Shown: piece by piece, positions 12,001-25,434 of the stretch
Numbering within the stretch: position 1 is the stretch's first letter
How the letters are laid out: every line of letters begins with the position of its first letter
Source: Polytrichum commune
Lineage: Eukaryota > Streptophyta > Polytrichopsida > Polytrichales > Polytrichaceae
Length of the DNA stretch: 64,000 nt
Reading direction: 5' to 3'
Assembly (NCBI GenBank): GCA_950295325.1
Contig: OX485808.1
Location: forward strand, 26,246,527 to 26,310,526
Program-made: the position numbers and the translations under genes
Notes under the pieces: model-generated
What the model saw: only the letters and a program-made list of their open reading frames with translations
Told to the model about the DNA's origin: nothing
The model's database searches: none

Positions 12001-14756
12001 GTTTAAGGGTTTCCAAGCTCATCATTGAGCAAGGTACGGGTTAGTGACCAGGTTTAGGGTTGGCAGTGAGTCCACGGCCCGGGTATGAACCTGGTATTTG
12101 CGCACTGCTTGGTAGTTCAAGCTGGTATCACAAACCAATGTACATACCCTTTTACAGACCCGTGTGCGGGACAGATACCCGTTCAACATTGGTTGAGACT
12201 TCGACCGACCATAGAAGACGGACATGTATTTTGTTTGCAACGAAATTTTGAAGAAGTGTAAAGATCTCATTTGCTCAAAATTTGACGTTCATATGAAGAT
12301 TTGAAGACTTGGAGACTTCTCAAGATTCAAGTGTGTTGTGGCTTGTGGCTTGTGGTTCGTTGTCCTTTCTGTGATTCCCAACCGGATTTGGAGGGTAGTC
12401 GCATTTGATTTTTTTGCATCGTAAATTTGCTGCGGGTTTTGTAGGAATCCATAAAAGTCCCATTTCATGTTTGTAACAACTTGTTGACCCACAAGGATGT
12501 TTTCTGTTGTTCCCATTGGTGAGGCACAATTGTTGGTCACCATGGATTTGAAAGTTTAGGAGCCAATCTTTTGGACGTCAACTCATGATCTGACGTCCCA
12601 TTTTACCCGTCCGAGGCATGTGGTTTCTTATCACCCTACCCTTACTCTTAACCCATTTAGAGCCATAACAAGATAGGCCGATGGGAAAGAGTTTGAAGAT
12701 TTGAAGAAACTGAAGACCGAGACTCTTGAAGACCAGAAGATTCGATGGTCCGACAAACAAATCTAGTTGCAGCCAAAAGCCCACTGCTTTCCCAAGGCGG
12801 AACCCTCTCTACCCGACAAAGTCACTAAACATAATGACATTATGGACAAGAATGGAAAAAGAAGATGAGAGGAGTGTTGGAATGGAGGAGAACCGACAAT
12901 GTAAAGTATAGTAACTTCGTTTTTTGGGGGGACATTGTACACTTATATGTGCAATTTGGATGCCCCACATTAGTTATCAACATTCCACAATATCATGAAT
13001 ATTTATTACCACAACAACAAAACTCATTATTTTAGTCATATCCTACTATGTTGGCTATATGGATGATATAACTTTTTGTGATTTGATTTTGAACCAAGTT
13101 AACTTATGAGTAAAAAGACAACTTGTTCAGTTAGACAACCTAATTGCACATATCAGTGTGATTATTTCTCAAATGATGTGGTACCCGGACCCTATAGAAT
13201 TTTCTTTCTCTAAGTATTAGAGGGTTATTGCCAAGGAGGGTCCACTATTGAAACTAGAGTTGACTATGTAGATTGGTTATGCAAGTTAGTGGATAATTCA
13301 TCCCAACAAAGTAGTGCTAGACTTGACAATTTGAGGCCCATGGTGTTCATTATGGAGTTGAATCAACTAAAGAATGAATATTGACATCAAGATATTTGGC
13401 ATGTATCTTTGGAGACAATCCTCCATGAGACTTCAACAACCTAAATAGGTATTTGCCATCTCCTTAGAGGGATTGCTTTGTGGGTGTTTGGTTTGGAAAG
13501 GATGATAAAGTCTTTAGTTATAAAATTTTGGCCAATTGCCGAACTTGAAATCATGTTTGGCAACACTCATTCTTGAATATGGTTGTTTAGCTTGGGCTTA
13601 AACCGTGCAAATCATAGGGAAAGGTTGGTAAACATTGAACACTTTGATAAATCTTGGGGCCTCCACGCATAACTCCTTTGCAAACATCCTAGAAAACGAT
13701 TGCATGACAAGCTTCTCGTCCACCTCTTGAAGGTGGTTGCTAAGGCTAGCCTTGCGAGGGGGCCTTGGGGCACATGTGAACAAGGCCCATGAGGAAAAAG
13801 GAAAGAGACATGATCAAGAAAAAACCACATCATACTTTTTTCAAGCCTTGGTCGTGGGACATAATGTAAAGTGGACTTGCATTGATTGAAAGAGTAGTTG
13901 TTTTTCTTTATAGACATCCTTGACTAATATAAATAGAACATCCTACTTTTTTGGCTGCTCTTACAAAGATTTTAGGGTAATGTTGGATGTAGATTTCACT
14001 AATTATCCATTTCAAGTCATCTACCTTCCAAAATTTATAGATGTCGTCTAACTCGCAACCTCATGCATTGGAGAGGAACAATAAGCTGCAATGATTTGCC
14101 GTTGGGGGGTGCACTCATTGTTAGAACCGGGAACAACATGAGTGCATGACTATGAGATTAAATACCTCTAATATACAAGATTTTCCTCATGAAAACAATA
14201 TGCATACAAATATATAACTAGGAAATCCCCTTGAATCATACAAAAGTGAAAAGTAAATAAATAGTTTAGACCCCAATCACATGTATACATCAAAAAGATT
14301 TTGTGAAAAATATGTCTAAAATACTCTTAGCAAGACATATCTATTTATCGTTGATACAATCATTGAACACTCATTCATCCATTGGATGTAACTCATACAA
14401 ATTTGTTTCTATGATATAAGTCAATGTAGATAACGCAATGACGGTTTCTAACCCTACCATTAAATGATCCATCAAATCATAGATCCACATTGATCCATTC
14501 TTATTTTGATACCAATATAACCTTATTTTCATTTTGGAAGGCCGGTCGAAGAGGTCAATTGGTTGTCGGTACTCAATCAACCTATTGCCAATTTTGCGAG
14601 GCTTCCTATAGATCCTTCCCAAATACCGAGTCTTCATCGTTAATGTTGCGGCCAACTTGCTTTTCATTTCTCTTTTTTCTTGACTCCTTCAACTACACTT
14701 TGAGAATAAACGTTATGACACAATCATATCCCAATTCAATGTAAAATCATTATACA
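12001..14756. other. Unassigned DNA; faint coding-like relic near 13590-13780
   Basis: Most of this stretch shows nothing recognisable. At about 13590-13780 plus-strand translation gives a locally protein-like run with few stops (for example RERLVNIEHFDKSWG and LARGPWG), then decays. I do not recognise the family. It could be a relic of a transposon protein or chance. Confidence 0.35.
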
Positions 14757-14869
14757 GCCCGAGGGGCTCCGCCTCCCCTTGGTGAGGGCGCGTGTCTTCT
14801 TTTGGTTTTTATTCATTCTGGCGTTGGTTGGTTTGGCCTTCTGTCTCAAAAAAGAAAAGAAAAGAAAGA
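14757..14869 (+). mobile_element. LINE family A, 113-bp 5'-truncated insertion with target duplication
   Basis: Only the last part of the 3' UTR and the tail are present: GAGGGGCTCCGCCTCCCC, then GGCGTTGG, then CCTTCTGTCTCA followed by AAAAAAGAAAAGAAAAG. Flanks match as an imperfect target duplication, GTAAAATCATTATACA at 14741-14756 and GTAAAATATTATACA at 14870-14884. Short 3' fragment, A-tail and duplicated flanks together are the signature of target-primed reverse transcription that stopped early. Confidence 0.88.
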
Positions 14870-14884
14870 GTAAAATATTATACA

Positions 14885-17094
14885 TAGCTTAAGATAGTTG
14901 AACTTTAGGTTTGACATACAACATACCAGACTTGATTATAGCGAGCCTATCCTTGGACAACGTGAGTTACACCTAAATAATAAGATTGGGGGTTGCAAGA
15001 GCTAGTGACCTTGACAAGACATATACCGATCCCACTCTTGTATTCATTATGAACAAAAGTAGGCGATGACCATCGCTGAGAAACACCAACCCACTCGGTT
15101 GAACCGAAATGCAGTTTAAGCAATAATACATAAGCAAAGGTAAGGCAATGGCCATAAATTGTTGATGTTGAAGATGAAGATGGGCATCATAGGCCGGCGT
15201 CCAAATGTTGACACTACAACGGCCCCCAAAACATCACAATTTGTAGCAACAATCTCATTACCGGAACAAGAAGCAACTAGGAGAAGAGAATAAAAAATCA
15301 CCTACAAGCTCCACCCTCACTCCACCTACAAGCTCCACAATGAGAAACCTTTAGGGTTTTCAAAGAGTGGTCATCCCCGTCTCGTCCTAAACGTTAAATT
15401 TCATGGATGAATGTGGTTAACATATTGGATGAAATATTCATTTGGACCTCTTGTAGATTACCCACTTTATTCTAATTGACCATGGGCCTAAAGGTAGAAA
15501 TACAACTAGGATTATATGAATAATATGCCTAATATATTTATAAAGCTAGAATAAATAATACCATACCTTTATGTATATTTTGCAACCCCTAGGCATAATT
15601 AATACCCCGTGTGTGCACCCACGTGGGTCCATATATTTAACAATGAGTGCACCCCCCGAGGATTTGCCTTAGGCAGTAAGCAACATAGGAGTTACACTTC
15701 GATAGCTTTGTGGGTTGCAAGTCCACACACTTTTTTCGAGATTTCTTGGATTTCAAAAATGGGTGCCTAATAGTATCACACTCACAAACATTTGATACAG
15801 AAAGTAAATGAAGATTAGAGTGTGTCAATGTAATTAAATAGAGAAAAAATAAATCATAGAATTGATGGATCGGGAGACATGCCAAACCATCCGTGGCAAA
15901 GTGAAATTGGGGATGTGTGACTATGATATGATTCTCCAAATGTGATGTCGTTGGAGGTGATTATGGACGAATTTAGTGAATTTGTGTCCCTGAATTGTTA
16001 TAACTTTGTGTCTAACTCAAAAAAAATTGTGCGTAGTGGACTGAGGACTGTGAATAGTATTATGGCATTAAAAAGACCAGTGTGCATTCAAGGCCGTCTA
16101 TGGTAGCATGTTCCGAGGGCAATCAAAAGACAAAGTTTTGTTTTAAAAATGTTAGTTAATCTTCTCGATAGTGATGTGGAGTTTGTAAAGTGTACGCACG
16201 TAAGAGGAGACATGAAAAATTCTTAGATAATGTTCAACCATGTTAAGCATTTGAAGAACCAAACAACAATGGTGTGCCGTGTGTACGAGAGCATATACCG
16301 TAATTTAAAGTATTGATAACAACGATTGTGTGTCATGACATGCATTGAGAAGATGGTGCAACACATACACTCTTTTGAAAAAACTTAAATGTCGTCATGG
16401 CTGAGAATGGAGTGCCCTTCGTCAACTTCAAGGATTACATGATGAACATTTCTCAAGCAAATTGGAATGTGGTAAGGATTTCTATGAAGATGGTGACCCA
16501 AGAACAAAGAATTTGTCACGAAGAATCTTTTATTCATGAACACTCGATGGGGTCAAACCATTTTCCAACCCATATGAAAATATGTAAATTGACAACGAGA
16601 AAATTAGGACATCACCATTCAAGAGGAATATGTCCTATCGTGAAGGGGACAAATTAGTGACCAGTGAACTAGCCTCCTTGTAAAAACATCCCTTTTCTAT
16701 AAGATCGGCAAGTTTCTAGATTTTATAGGTGCATCACTTTACAAAAGACTAGAGAGAATAAGAAAATGAAGCTCAGGACATGTCCTAACCAAGAAGCTGC
16801 CACGCTCATGTCACTAAGGCGCTTTGAATGGAGGTTGTGTGGTTGTGGGCAGACCACATCCAAGCCATTCATTCACAGAGCCCCATCCTACGGTCAACGA
16901 AACTGTTCGGGCAACTTGAAAGAAGACTTCTTGAGAAATGAAATGTGGGCGTATGAAAAATCAATGTTTGCAAGATGAAGGGGTAGATTATTCACCCCAT
17001 CGTATGAGAGCATTTGTGTGGGATTTTGAAGGTTCTCAGAGGGTTCCCTAAGTTCTTAATGGAATTCCACACACTTGAACACTAAGTGATGTGA
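14885..17094. other. Unassigned DNA
   Basis: No gene or convincing repeat. All frames are under about 100 codons and unlike known proteins. Confidence 0.4.
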
Positions 17095-17215
17095 CACTTG
17101 TGATGAATTTGTTAATCATTAGTGTATCCTACCATATGCCTCAAAATAGGGTAAGTGACATCATTACACATGTGACACTAAATACCATGAACGGTGTAAC
17201 ACTAATCACACCCTT
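17095..17215 (+). repeat. Dispersed repeat R3, copy 1
   Basis: Matches 36010-36125 in direct orientation: GTGTATCCTA, AATAGGGTAAGTGACA and ACATGTGACACTAAATACC are shared in order (the second copy reads AATAGGGCAAGTGACA). A shorter relative occurs near 9664-9710. Confidence 0.75.
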
Positions 17216-17224
17216 AACATACAA

Positions 17225-17385
17225 CCAAAACGGCTATTAAGAAATCTAAAGGAAAGGTAGGTGTACAAAAGGGGGCCCTAAGGTTTAGAGAAAATCTTGA
17301 CAATGGATGTGTTAGTTTCATTCAATACATGTTTTCATCCTTTATTGTCATATGGTAATAGTCCTTAATGACTACTAGGGGAATG
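17225..17385 (-). repeat. Inverted dispersed repeat R2, right copy
   Basis: Reverse complement of 9882-10030, with shared blocks AAAGGTAG, TGTACAAAAG, GGGCCCTAAG and ATGTGTTAGTTTCATTC. It directly follows repeat R3 here, while the left copy has R3-like sequence about 200 bp upstream, so the two loci are rearranged relative to each other. Confidence 0.7.
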
Positions 17386-18829
17386 GTACCATATGACTGG
17401 TGCCCAAGAAATTATATGCGGAAACAAACACACTAGTATCATGGCATAAACATTGTATTATTCACCACATGTATGTGGAAATATGATTTCAAATATTGTG
17501 AGTGATAGAGTATAATGGTAACTATATGAACATGGTAAAACCTGATGCAATGGAAATTCCCAAGACCAAATAATTCTATACGAAAAAGAATCATAAGTCA
17601 TTGCATACATGAGGGAAGCTAGGATGTGAATGGTAGGTGGTGAGTAGTAACATGCGAGCAGTGAGCAACAACATGAAATAGAGGTTTCTATTTCAAGATT
17701 ATATTCCAGAAGATTTGAATAGTTTGGCTATAAAAGGAATGTAAGGGGAAATTTGACATTCAAAAAATAAACCCCATTACTGTGGAATTGACACTCTATG
17801 AGTCTATTCCCGTGTAATCAACATGGTATTTGTAGATTTGAATATAAGCCTAATATATTATTGTAGCTTGAAAATTAGTAAATGGAGCTCAAAAATAGCT
17901 ACAATTGCCTACATATATTGAAATTTCATAAAATTTACATATCAACAATGTACTAACATCACAACTTGATTATTTGTTATAAACTATTAATTAGTGCTCG
18001 AGAATAGTAGCAACCCTATATGGTTTGGGTGTGATGCGCATGACCTTATATATTCTTAGTAAGCCAAAATTTTAATAAGAGCCTTAGGTACTAGATCGTA
18101 GACTTGTAATGTAGTACCTTGTGTATTTTACATTGGGATAATGGATACAAGTACATATGATCCAGAACAACAAAAGTTATTAGTCAAAAATTAACATTTG
18201 CAACAACTAGAGTATGCTAAAAGCTTTCATCCCCTACATAGTCTAAGTAACAATAGGATCAATGAAATTGATCAAAAAAAGATGTTATGTATAACAATTG
18301 GCTGTAGTAATCAAGACCATGATCTCAATACCCCCCCCCCAAAAAGGATAAATATATAAATATCCTCTTAATGCATGTGTATACCACAACACATATTTAG
18401 TTGTCTTCCCTAAGAAACTACCAAGAACATGTGACCAATTTATTGTTTGTAGTAGAAAAGTCTCAATCTCAATTGATTTGAAAGATTGTGAAAGCCTTCC
18501 TTTGTTATGAACAATCAACATAGTATTATATTTCAACATCGTTCATTGTATTGTGTACATCTAATTCTTTCAAGGTTTTTGGGTTGAAAGTACAACAACA
18601 ATTACGTGTGTTGTTGGGTGACCTTGATCATAAAGAGTTATTCAAATCATAATGGGCTTGCAACATCTTCGGATTACATATCACAACAATCAACCATCCA
18701 TATTATATAGTATTTGCTATCGCACCCATGGCTTGAGACCATGGTTTTATCCTTCAAATGTTGGCCATGGTCAAATCATCGAAATGCTTGAACTTCAAAC
18801 AAGATATAAGATATTAAAAAATGGCCTCA
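17386..18829. other. Unassigned AT-rich DNA
   Basis: No gene supported. A run of ten C lies at 18331-18340. Confidence 0.4.
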
Positions 18830-18839
18830 AATAAAAAAA

Positions 18840-19650
18840 CAAAAACTAGTTTTGATCACAAATTTCTTCTATTTTCGTTAATTTATTTACAAATGGCCCT
18901 CGTACTACTTCCCATGACTTTCACAACCATTTCAAAAAATATTCAAAATTATGAGGTGACTAATATCAACACTTAGATTCCTATTATTTTCTCTATCAAT
19001 TTTGTTTATTTAGATTTACATATGGCACTCACATCACTTCCTAGAGCTTTCAAAAAAAATTCAAAAAATCCTCATTTAAGATAAAAATTGGTCATCTTAG
19101 TGAAACAATGATTGATTTCAAAATTTGGGTACCTATGAGTTTCTCTCAAAAAGGCTTGTATTTTTCTCAAGTGGTTTACAAATGGCCTTCGCAACTATTC
19201 CTAACCTCTTTAGACCAATTTTGAAGTGTCTTTAAAATTTTGAAATTAGTCATCTCGGTGCCAACATGACTAATATCAGCATTTGGGTACCCCTAAGTTT
19301 CTCTCATAATTTTAAAAAATAAATATTTAAATGGCTTTAAAATGGTCCTCCCAACGCTTCCTAAATTATTTAGACCAATTTTGGAAAATCATCAAAAATT
19401 TGGAATTAGTCATCTTGGCGTCAAGATAGCTAAAATCAACATTTGGTTATTTTTATGTTTCTTTCACGATTTCTTACATTTTTTCAAATGGCTCACAGAT
19501 GGCTCTCACAACGATTTTTAGCTATTTTAGACCGATTTTGAAAAATCTCCAAAAAATAGAAATTAGTCACCTAGATGCCGAAATGACTTATATCAACATT
19601 TCAGTAACCTGCAAGATAGTTCAAAATATCTTTTGTTTTTCTCCACTGTT
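18840..19650. repeat. Degenerate tandem array, ~157-bp unit, five copies
   Basis: A landmark resembling ACAAATGGCCCTCRCAAC recurs at 18889, 19017, 19177, 19338 and 19494, giving spacings of 128, 160, 161 and 156. Within units TTTAGACCAATTTTG, GAAATTAGTCATCT and ATCAACATTTGG recur in the same order. Divergence between units is high, so this is an old satellite-like array. The reading frames crossing it are artefacts. Confidence 0.85.
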
Positions 19651-20455
19651 TTGTCAATGGTTTTGTCAAAACTGCCATATAAGCTCCTATGGCAAGGAGT
19701 TGTGTTGTACTAAGCAATTAGCCAAGGGTAGAATTAGGTTGTTTTTGAAGTGGTAACCGCAACTATCAGCAAAGGAGAAGATGTATGAAGGATGAATATA
19801 AGAGTGATGCTTGTAATGGTTAGGATGACCGCATAAGATGTAGTGGTTAGGATAGTGAACTGAGGGTTTCTTAGGACCTACTTAGAAAGTGTAAAAGCAA
19901 GTGAGCAATACAAGGGAGTGGTGAAGTTTTGTAGGGTACGGCCTTGCTAATGAATGTAATAGTGTTGGTCCTTGAAATATTTGTACTTGGGTTGGGAAGG
20001 ATTCCTAACTTGTTTGTGGTTGTAGTACGGCTTGTCATTATGTAAGCAATTAGTTCCAAGAATTCTTGAAGAACCGAGATTTATGTATGTCTTACCTTCA
20101 TTTCCCCTAATAACGAGAAGTATCTACCGGATTAGTGTTAGAGTTAAGAGGACTAAGTTGGTCAACGCCTCAATATCACTTCCGCTTAGGGACCCACCCT
20201 CTGTAGTATAGTTTAGTAATCATGGACATTATAGACTAACTTCGGAAGGTCAAACATTGATATTTGGTGGGTATGTCAAGGTGAGAAAATCTTTGTATAC
20301 TTGAGTTATTATTTGGGTCAATACCTTTCTAAATCATATTGATACTAGTATGATTTTACCTAGGTATGAAGATCCTTCCATGATATATATACCCGAATGG
20401 TATTGAAAAGAAAAAAAATACTGCCAAATACTTATACCATGTTCTCATTAAAAAT
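19651..20455. other. Unassigned DNA
   Basis: Nothing recognised between the tandem array and the Mutator-like element. Confidence 0.4.
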
Positions 20456-20464
20456 GTGACATCC

Positions 20465-23113
20465 TCGGGGAGGTAACTATCGGAATTTTAGAAACCACGT
20501 GAGATAAAACATAGGGTCAATTTAATTCATTGAGGGTAAATTTTATAAATTCGTTAAATCTACCATACCATTGGAAATATGTCCCCTACATGATTATATG
20601 TAAAATAAGGTGGTGAATAATTCCTTCATTTTAGTAATCAGTAAAAAAAATAGGGTTATAGATATTGGATCCCCCCAAATGTGTGTAGTAGGATTAATAA
20701 AATAATTATGGGTTTAACAACTTGGATGAATATTGTCTAAATTTTGTCTAAATTTGAACGAAACGCGTTAATATGGAGGAAAATGTTGTGGATTTTTTGG
20801 AGGAAGGAATGTTGTGACTTCTCAATGGCCCTTGGGCTTGCTTAGGGTTTGGGCAAGCATAGTGGCGTGAAGGCGGTGAAGCGTTCGGGTAGGAGGTCTT
20901 GCGTTTGTTAAGTGTGAAGCAGTGAAACGGTGAAGCGTAGCGCAAAGGCGGTAGGTAAGACATATTTTTTGGAGCTTTTTTCTTTGCTCCATAGCATTCA
21001 CATGTGGTGTTTCATGAGCGCCAAAGACTCGGCTTGCTCGGCTCTCATGCATTAAAAGTCGATTTCAAATTCTAACTCTTTGATTTTCCCCTTCCACTGC
21101 CTGTTTTCAACAACATACTATTGATTTCCAACACCCTCCTGAATGTGAGATGTAGAAAGATGAAGAGTTACAAGACCTGAATGTGAGCGTAGAAAGATGA
21201 GATGTTGATGATAACATCAATGTTTCATCTTCTACAAAGAAAATATTGTTGGGTCTTGGGATGGATTGTGGAGTGTATTTTATGCAAAGAAGTACGATAA
21301 CTATCTCATCTATAGTTAAATCAATTGTTAGGAGGACTAGGGGAAGACCTTCCAAAAATTTACAACCTACATGTGTCTTCAATGGAGTTGACCGGGGCAC
21401 GTGGTGTATATGACGAGTTCAAAAAATGAGACGGAAGGTAGGTACAAGGTGGGGAAGTTGCAGGCATTTCATTGACCGTGTCAATCGGGAGGTGAACAAA
21501 GGTAAACAAACAAGTGTTGCCGGAACCGGTTTTATGGTCTATGTTAATTAATTTAGAAAAATCCATGGACACTTCAACTTCGAATATGACCAGTCGGATT
21601 TTATTTGGGTTGATGTGGATAGCATAATTTGCACAATGACTATATCATTTGATGTAGAGAGGGATATCTTTGAGTTTGATCCGGTTAATAAGAACTCCTT
21701 GAATGAGTTTTTTTGAAAAATCTATATGAAATCGATAGCCATGTAGGATATTGGTTGTGACTCCATACCCATACCACAAAATAACTTATTTTCTTTCTAG
21801 TGTACAAATTATGAATGATTGTTGTAGAAAATATTTTTTAAGTTAATAGATGTTATTTAATCTACGAAATTCTCTTGCTTCATTCAAAGATGTCATTTAT
21901 TAATGAGCATTGGATGGTTGAAGTAATGAGCATGTATTCGACTTTTCAAATGCATAAAGATGATGAATTCACTTTCAATCCAAATTCGGAAAAAGTTAGG
22001 TACTATGTTCTATTAAACCTTGAATTTACACATTTTCTTGTTGTTTGGTCTTGAATAGATTTTTGAATAAGCATATTCAATTTTCTAAATCTAAAAACCT
22101 AGTTTTCAAATCATGAAATTATGAGAATTAAAGCTGGTTTGTGGTTCATTCTTCATCAATTTTTGTAGTGGCTCTTACTTGCCTAGTTAGTAGTGTCTGA
22201 TATGCCAACATTCTATTGACTGCCCTTCTGTTACAACAACCTTTTGTAAATGATCGATGATGTGCTACAACATTTGACAACCTCACTGTGGTAGACTTGG
22301 AGGATTACGCTTTGCCTTGAATCAAGACGTGGTGGAGTGGTTAGAGAATTTGAAGGTTGTCCGTCTCATGCCAATAATTAGTTTTAGTTATCCGTCATCA
22401 TTGGTGTTAAATATTTCTAAATTTTTTAGTCTTATCATAACATTGTAGAAGATATTGACATGTACCTTGACATAAAATGGAGGGTGCATAGTTATATCTC
22501 AATCCTTCACATTGTAAATAGTTAATACAAGGTTGAATGTGTTTGTGAACACAATTAAAGTAAACATTTTCAATTTTGTATTAAGTTTTTTTTCATTTGA
22601 ATGCAATCTTGCGTTTTTGGAGTATGTAGTTGTGCAAAATTTCATGTCTTGTGACAATTGATTGTATTTTTTGTTTTGTTCTATCTGCGTTCACAACTTG
22701 TCTATGTTAGCTTGTACATTTTGTTATCTCCATGTTTATTGGTAACCTTTTAATTAGTATCCAAGTGTTATTGATGTTGTTTTGAATGGTTTAGTATTGG
22801 TATAACTAATTAAAACCGATTGAAAGACATGGATGGTGTGGAACGTTTGTTGCTCACATAGTCGATTTTGCAATGCTATAATATTTTGTCCACTATTTGG
22901 TACTTGTATGATTTATTAAAAAAAATATGATGCCAAAAAACAACCTCTCTAAATAATTACAAATAAATGTAGAGTGCTAAAAAATATGTCAAAGTAGCTT
23001 TATATCTACAAATGGGAAGGGAAAAAATATTGAGAGGTGCATAAATATCCCCCCATTAAATACCCCATTATCACACGTGGTTAAAAAATGTAAAGGGGTG
23101 TGATCCCCCCGAG
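20465..23113. mobile_element. Putative Mutator-like element, 2.65 kb, 9-bp target duplication
   Basis: A perfect 9-bp direct repeat GTGACATCC flanks the interval (20456-20464 and 23114-23122). Immediately inside, the ends are inverted relatives: TCGGGGAGGTAACTATC on the left and CTCGGGGGGATCACACC on the right (reverse complement). Both continue to a shared CCACGTG-GATAA block about 30 bp in. A 9-bp duplication fits Mutator-like elements. No transposase is recognisable; the interior has only short frames, with a weak protein-like run at about 21560-21720 that I could not assign. It is either a decayed autonomous copy or a non-autonomous one carrying other DNA. Confidence 0.68.
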
Positions 23114-23122
23114 GTGACATCC

Positions 23123-25434
23123 TAATTATTGATACCTGAATGGCATCTTATAAAAACGATACCAACCCAACGTTGGTTATAACAATGCTGGTATAAGAGG
23201 GAGTAAATCAAAAGCTATATCATATAACTAGCACAAAGACATGGTTATAAATAGATCAAAGTATAAGATAGTACATTTATGAGTTTTGACCAATACCAGG
23301 GGGTGGGCAATATTAATACAACCTTCAAGATAGTATAATTGGTAACATTGTAGTAATCATATCTAGGTAGTTGGGTAACATAGACTAGAAGGGGTTTAGG
23401 ATTTTGCATTATTGTTGTGATTTTTCACATTTTTTGGAGGAGCATTATTGACGCCATTATAAGGCATTTGTATAAGAAATACCAATTGCATTTTGAGGAA
23501 CTCACTTCTAGTGAGGTTGATGGTCATACGTCAAGTTTGCAATGTCTTTAAAGATGAAATTATCCTCACTTGTTGATGCCTATTGTGAAGGGTTTATCTT
23601 ACTTTTTAGTCAATTAAGTTTTTTACTGTAAGAATTAAAGATAAAAAAGGAAACATATTAAGAATAATGATGATTTTAGATATAGAAATTCACTTAGATA
23701 GATGAAAACCTAAGCAGTGGCTACGAAAGAATTATTGGCGCATTGTTTAGAGAGGCTAGGTTATAGTCAACGTACATCATAAACACATCAAAAGATGAAT
23801 AAGCGAGTGACTTGGATTAAAGATGATGGCATGAGATTTAAAAGCTAACTGTAAGGGATCCAAAGCGACCAAATGCCAAGATAATGGAACGAAAGGAGGT
23901 AAGTTTACTTCTCAAGTTGTTAATTGAATCTAATAGTTAAGTTAATAGAATTTAGTTTGACGATGTAGGATTCTTCGTGATGAATGTCTTTGGACACTAC
24001 AAAAGTAACATTTAATGAAGAATTATCAAATGAAAAATGACAAAAATAAGTCTTTTGAAAAAGTATCCAAAACAAATCAATGATAAATATTGCTCCACCA
24101 AGTGAACCGGATAAATGGTGAGACGCAAGTAAGAAAGAAGTTCACCCCCACTACTTGAGACGACCCCTTAAAATGAAGTCTCAACTTCGCCTTCAATCAT
24201 TTTCATTTTCGACTTTCACCTCCGGAAGGCTCGAACCTTCCCCTTGTCAACCTCATCTCACCTCCAACCAACTCTCAATCTTGAGCACATGATTTGGTTA
24301 ACATTATTGAAGTGTAGTAGTATTGAGTGTTAGACTATCTTAAACTTCTATATTTAGTTGATATGAAGACTTGAAGTAGTAACATGATATTTCAAAAGAC
24401 GGTATTATGATCTTTACACCTTAAATAAAAATTTGTTTGATTGTATTGATTCTTGCCTCCAAAACTCTAATTTTCTTAGCATTTATCTTCTTTGGTTGTA
24501 ACATAATAATTAGTTCTATAAGACATTTAAATGATAGAAGATCTTAAGTTAGTGAAAATGATAGACAATCTTGATGGTATTGAATAATTTGAAGCCCCTG
24601 GTCCATTAAAAACAACTAACTTCAAAGGCTCATTAAAGCGTTTTTTAGAGTCTATTGACTTATTTTTCTAATCCAAATCTTCTTATAGAAATCTATTTTT
24701 TTCTAGAAGTTATAGGTGTTTTCATGAGATATATGTTCATTTAGAACAACTAACTTTGAAACCTCATCATAGCTTCCTATGGTCATTGACTCTCTACAAA
24801 TCTTATCATCCATATGTAAATTTGTAGGTTGTCTCTGTATTCTAGTTAGTTTTATTTCAGTTAAAAATAATAAATGGAATTATATGAATTTTTGTGAGAC
24901 AACCTCACCATCTTAGTTTTTTTAAATTATTGGGATGTATTGTAATGGTTTAAATACATTAAAAATTCCAAGTTATTTATTCCACAACAACTAAGCTTGT
25001 ATTGGATTTTGAGACATTTGATATAACTAATTAGATCTAATTAACTCACAAAGATTTTAATTTGGTTATTTTTTATTTGAAAATATGTATAAATCCACCT
25101 TTGGCTTGAAAACCCAAAACATACAAACTTTATCGCACATAATTTGTTTTGTTGAATTCTAGTCTTTATATTGTAGTTAAGTTATTGTTTTTTTATTTTT
25201 TATTTTTTGGTTTGATACAATTGTTTTTTTGGGTTTGGTAGAAAAGAAATTTCAATGTCCATTGGAAAGAGAAGGTGCAATTCATGTGTAATAAAGGTGT
25301 ATTTAAATCATAATTTTATCTTGCATGTGTGGTGAAGATATTTATTGTATTAAATTGATGTGATATTCATGAATCTTGACAAACTTTCTTGCACCACATC
25401 CTCGTTGTTTTACAAAACCTGCATTGAAGGCAAA
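23123..25434. other. Unassigned, very AT-rich DNA
   Basis: About 2.3 kb without any supported feature. Frames are short on both strands. Confidence 0.4.

Noticed and set aside
11267-12200. Inverted GTTGAACGGGTAT pair as ends of a ~930-bp element
   Set aside because: The match is only 13 bp exact, does not extend convincingly and lacks a flanking duplication.
13590-13780. Protein-like run as a retroelement domain
   Set aside because: No diagnostic motif could be named, and stops appear soon on either side; left as an unassigned relic.
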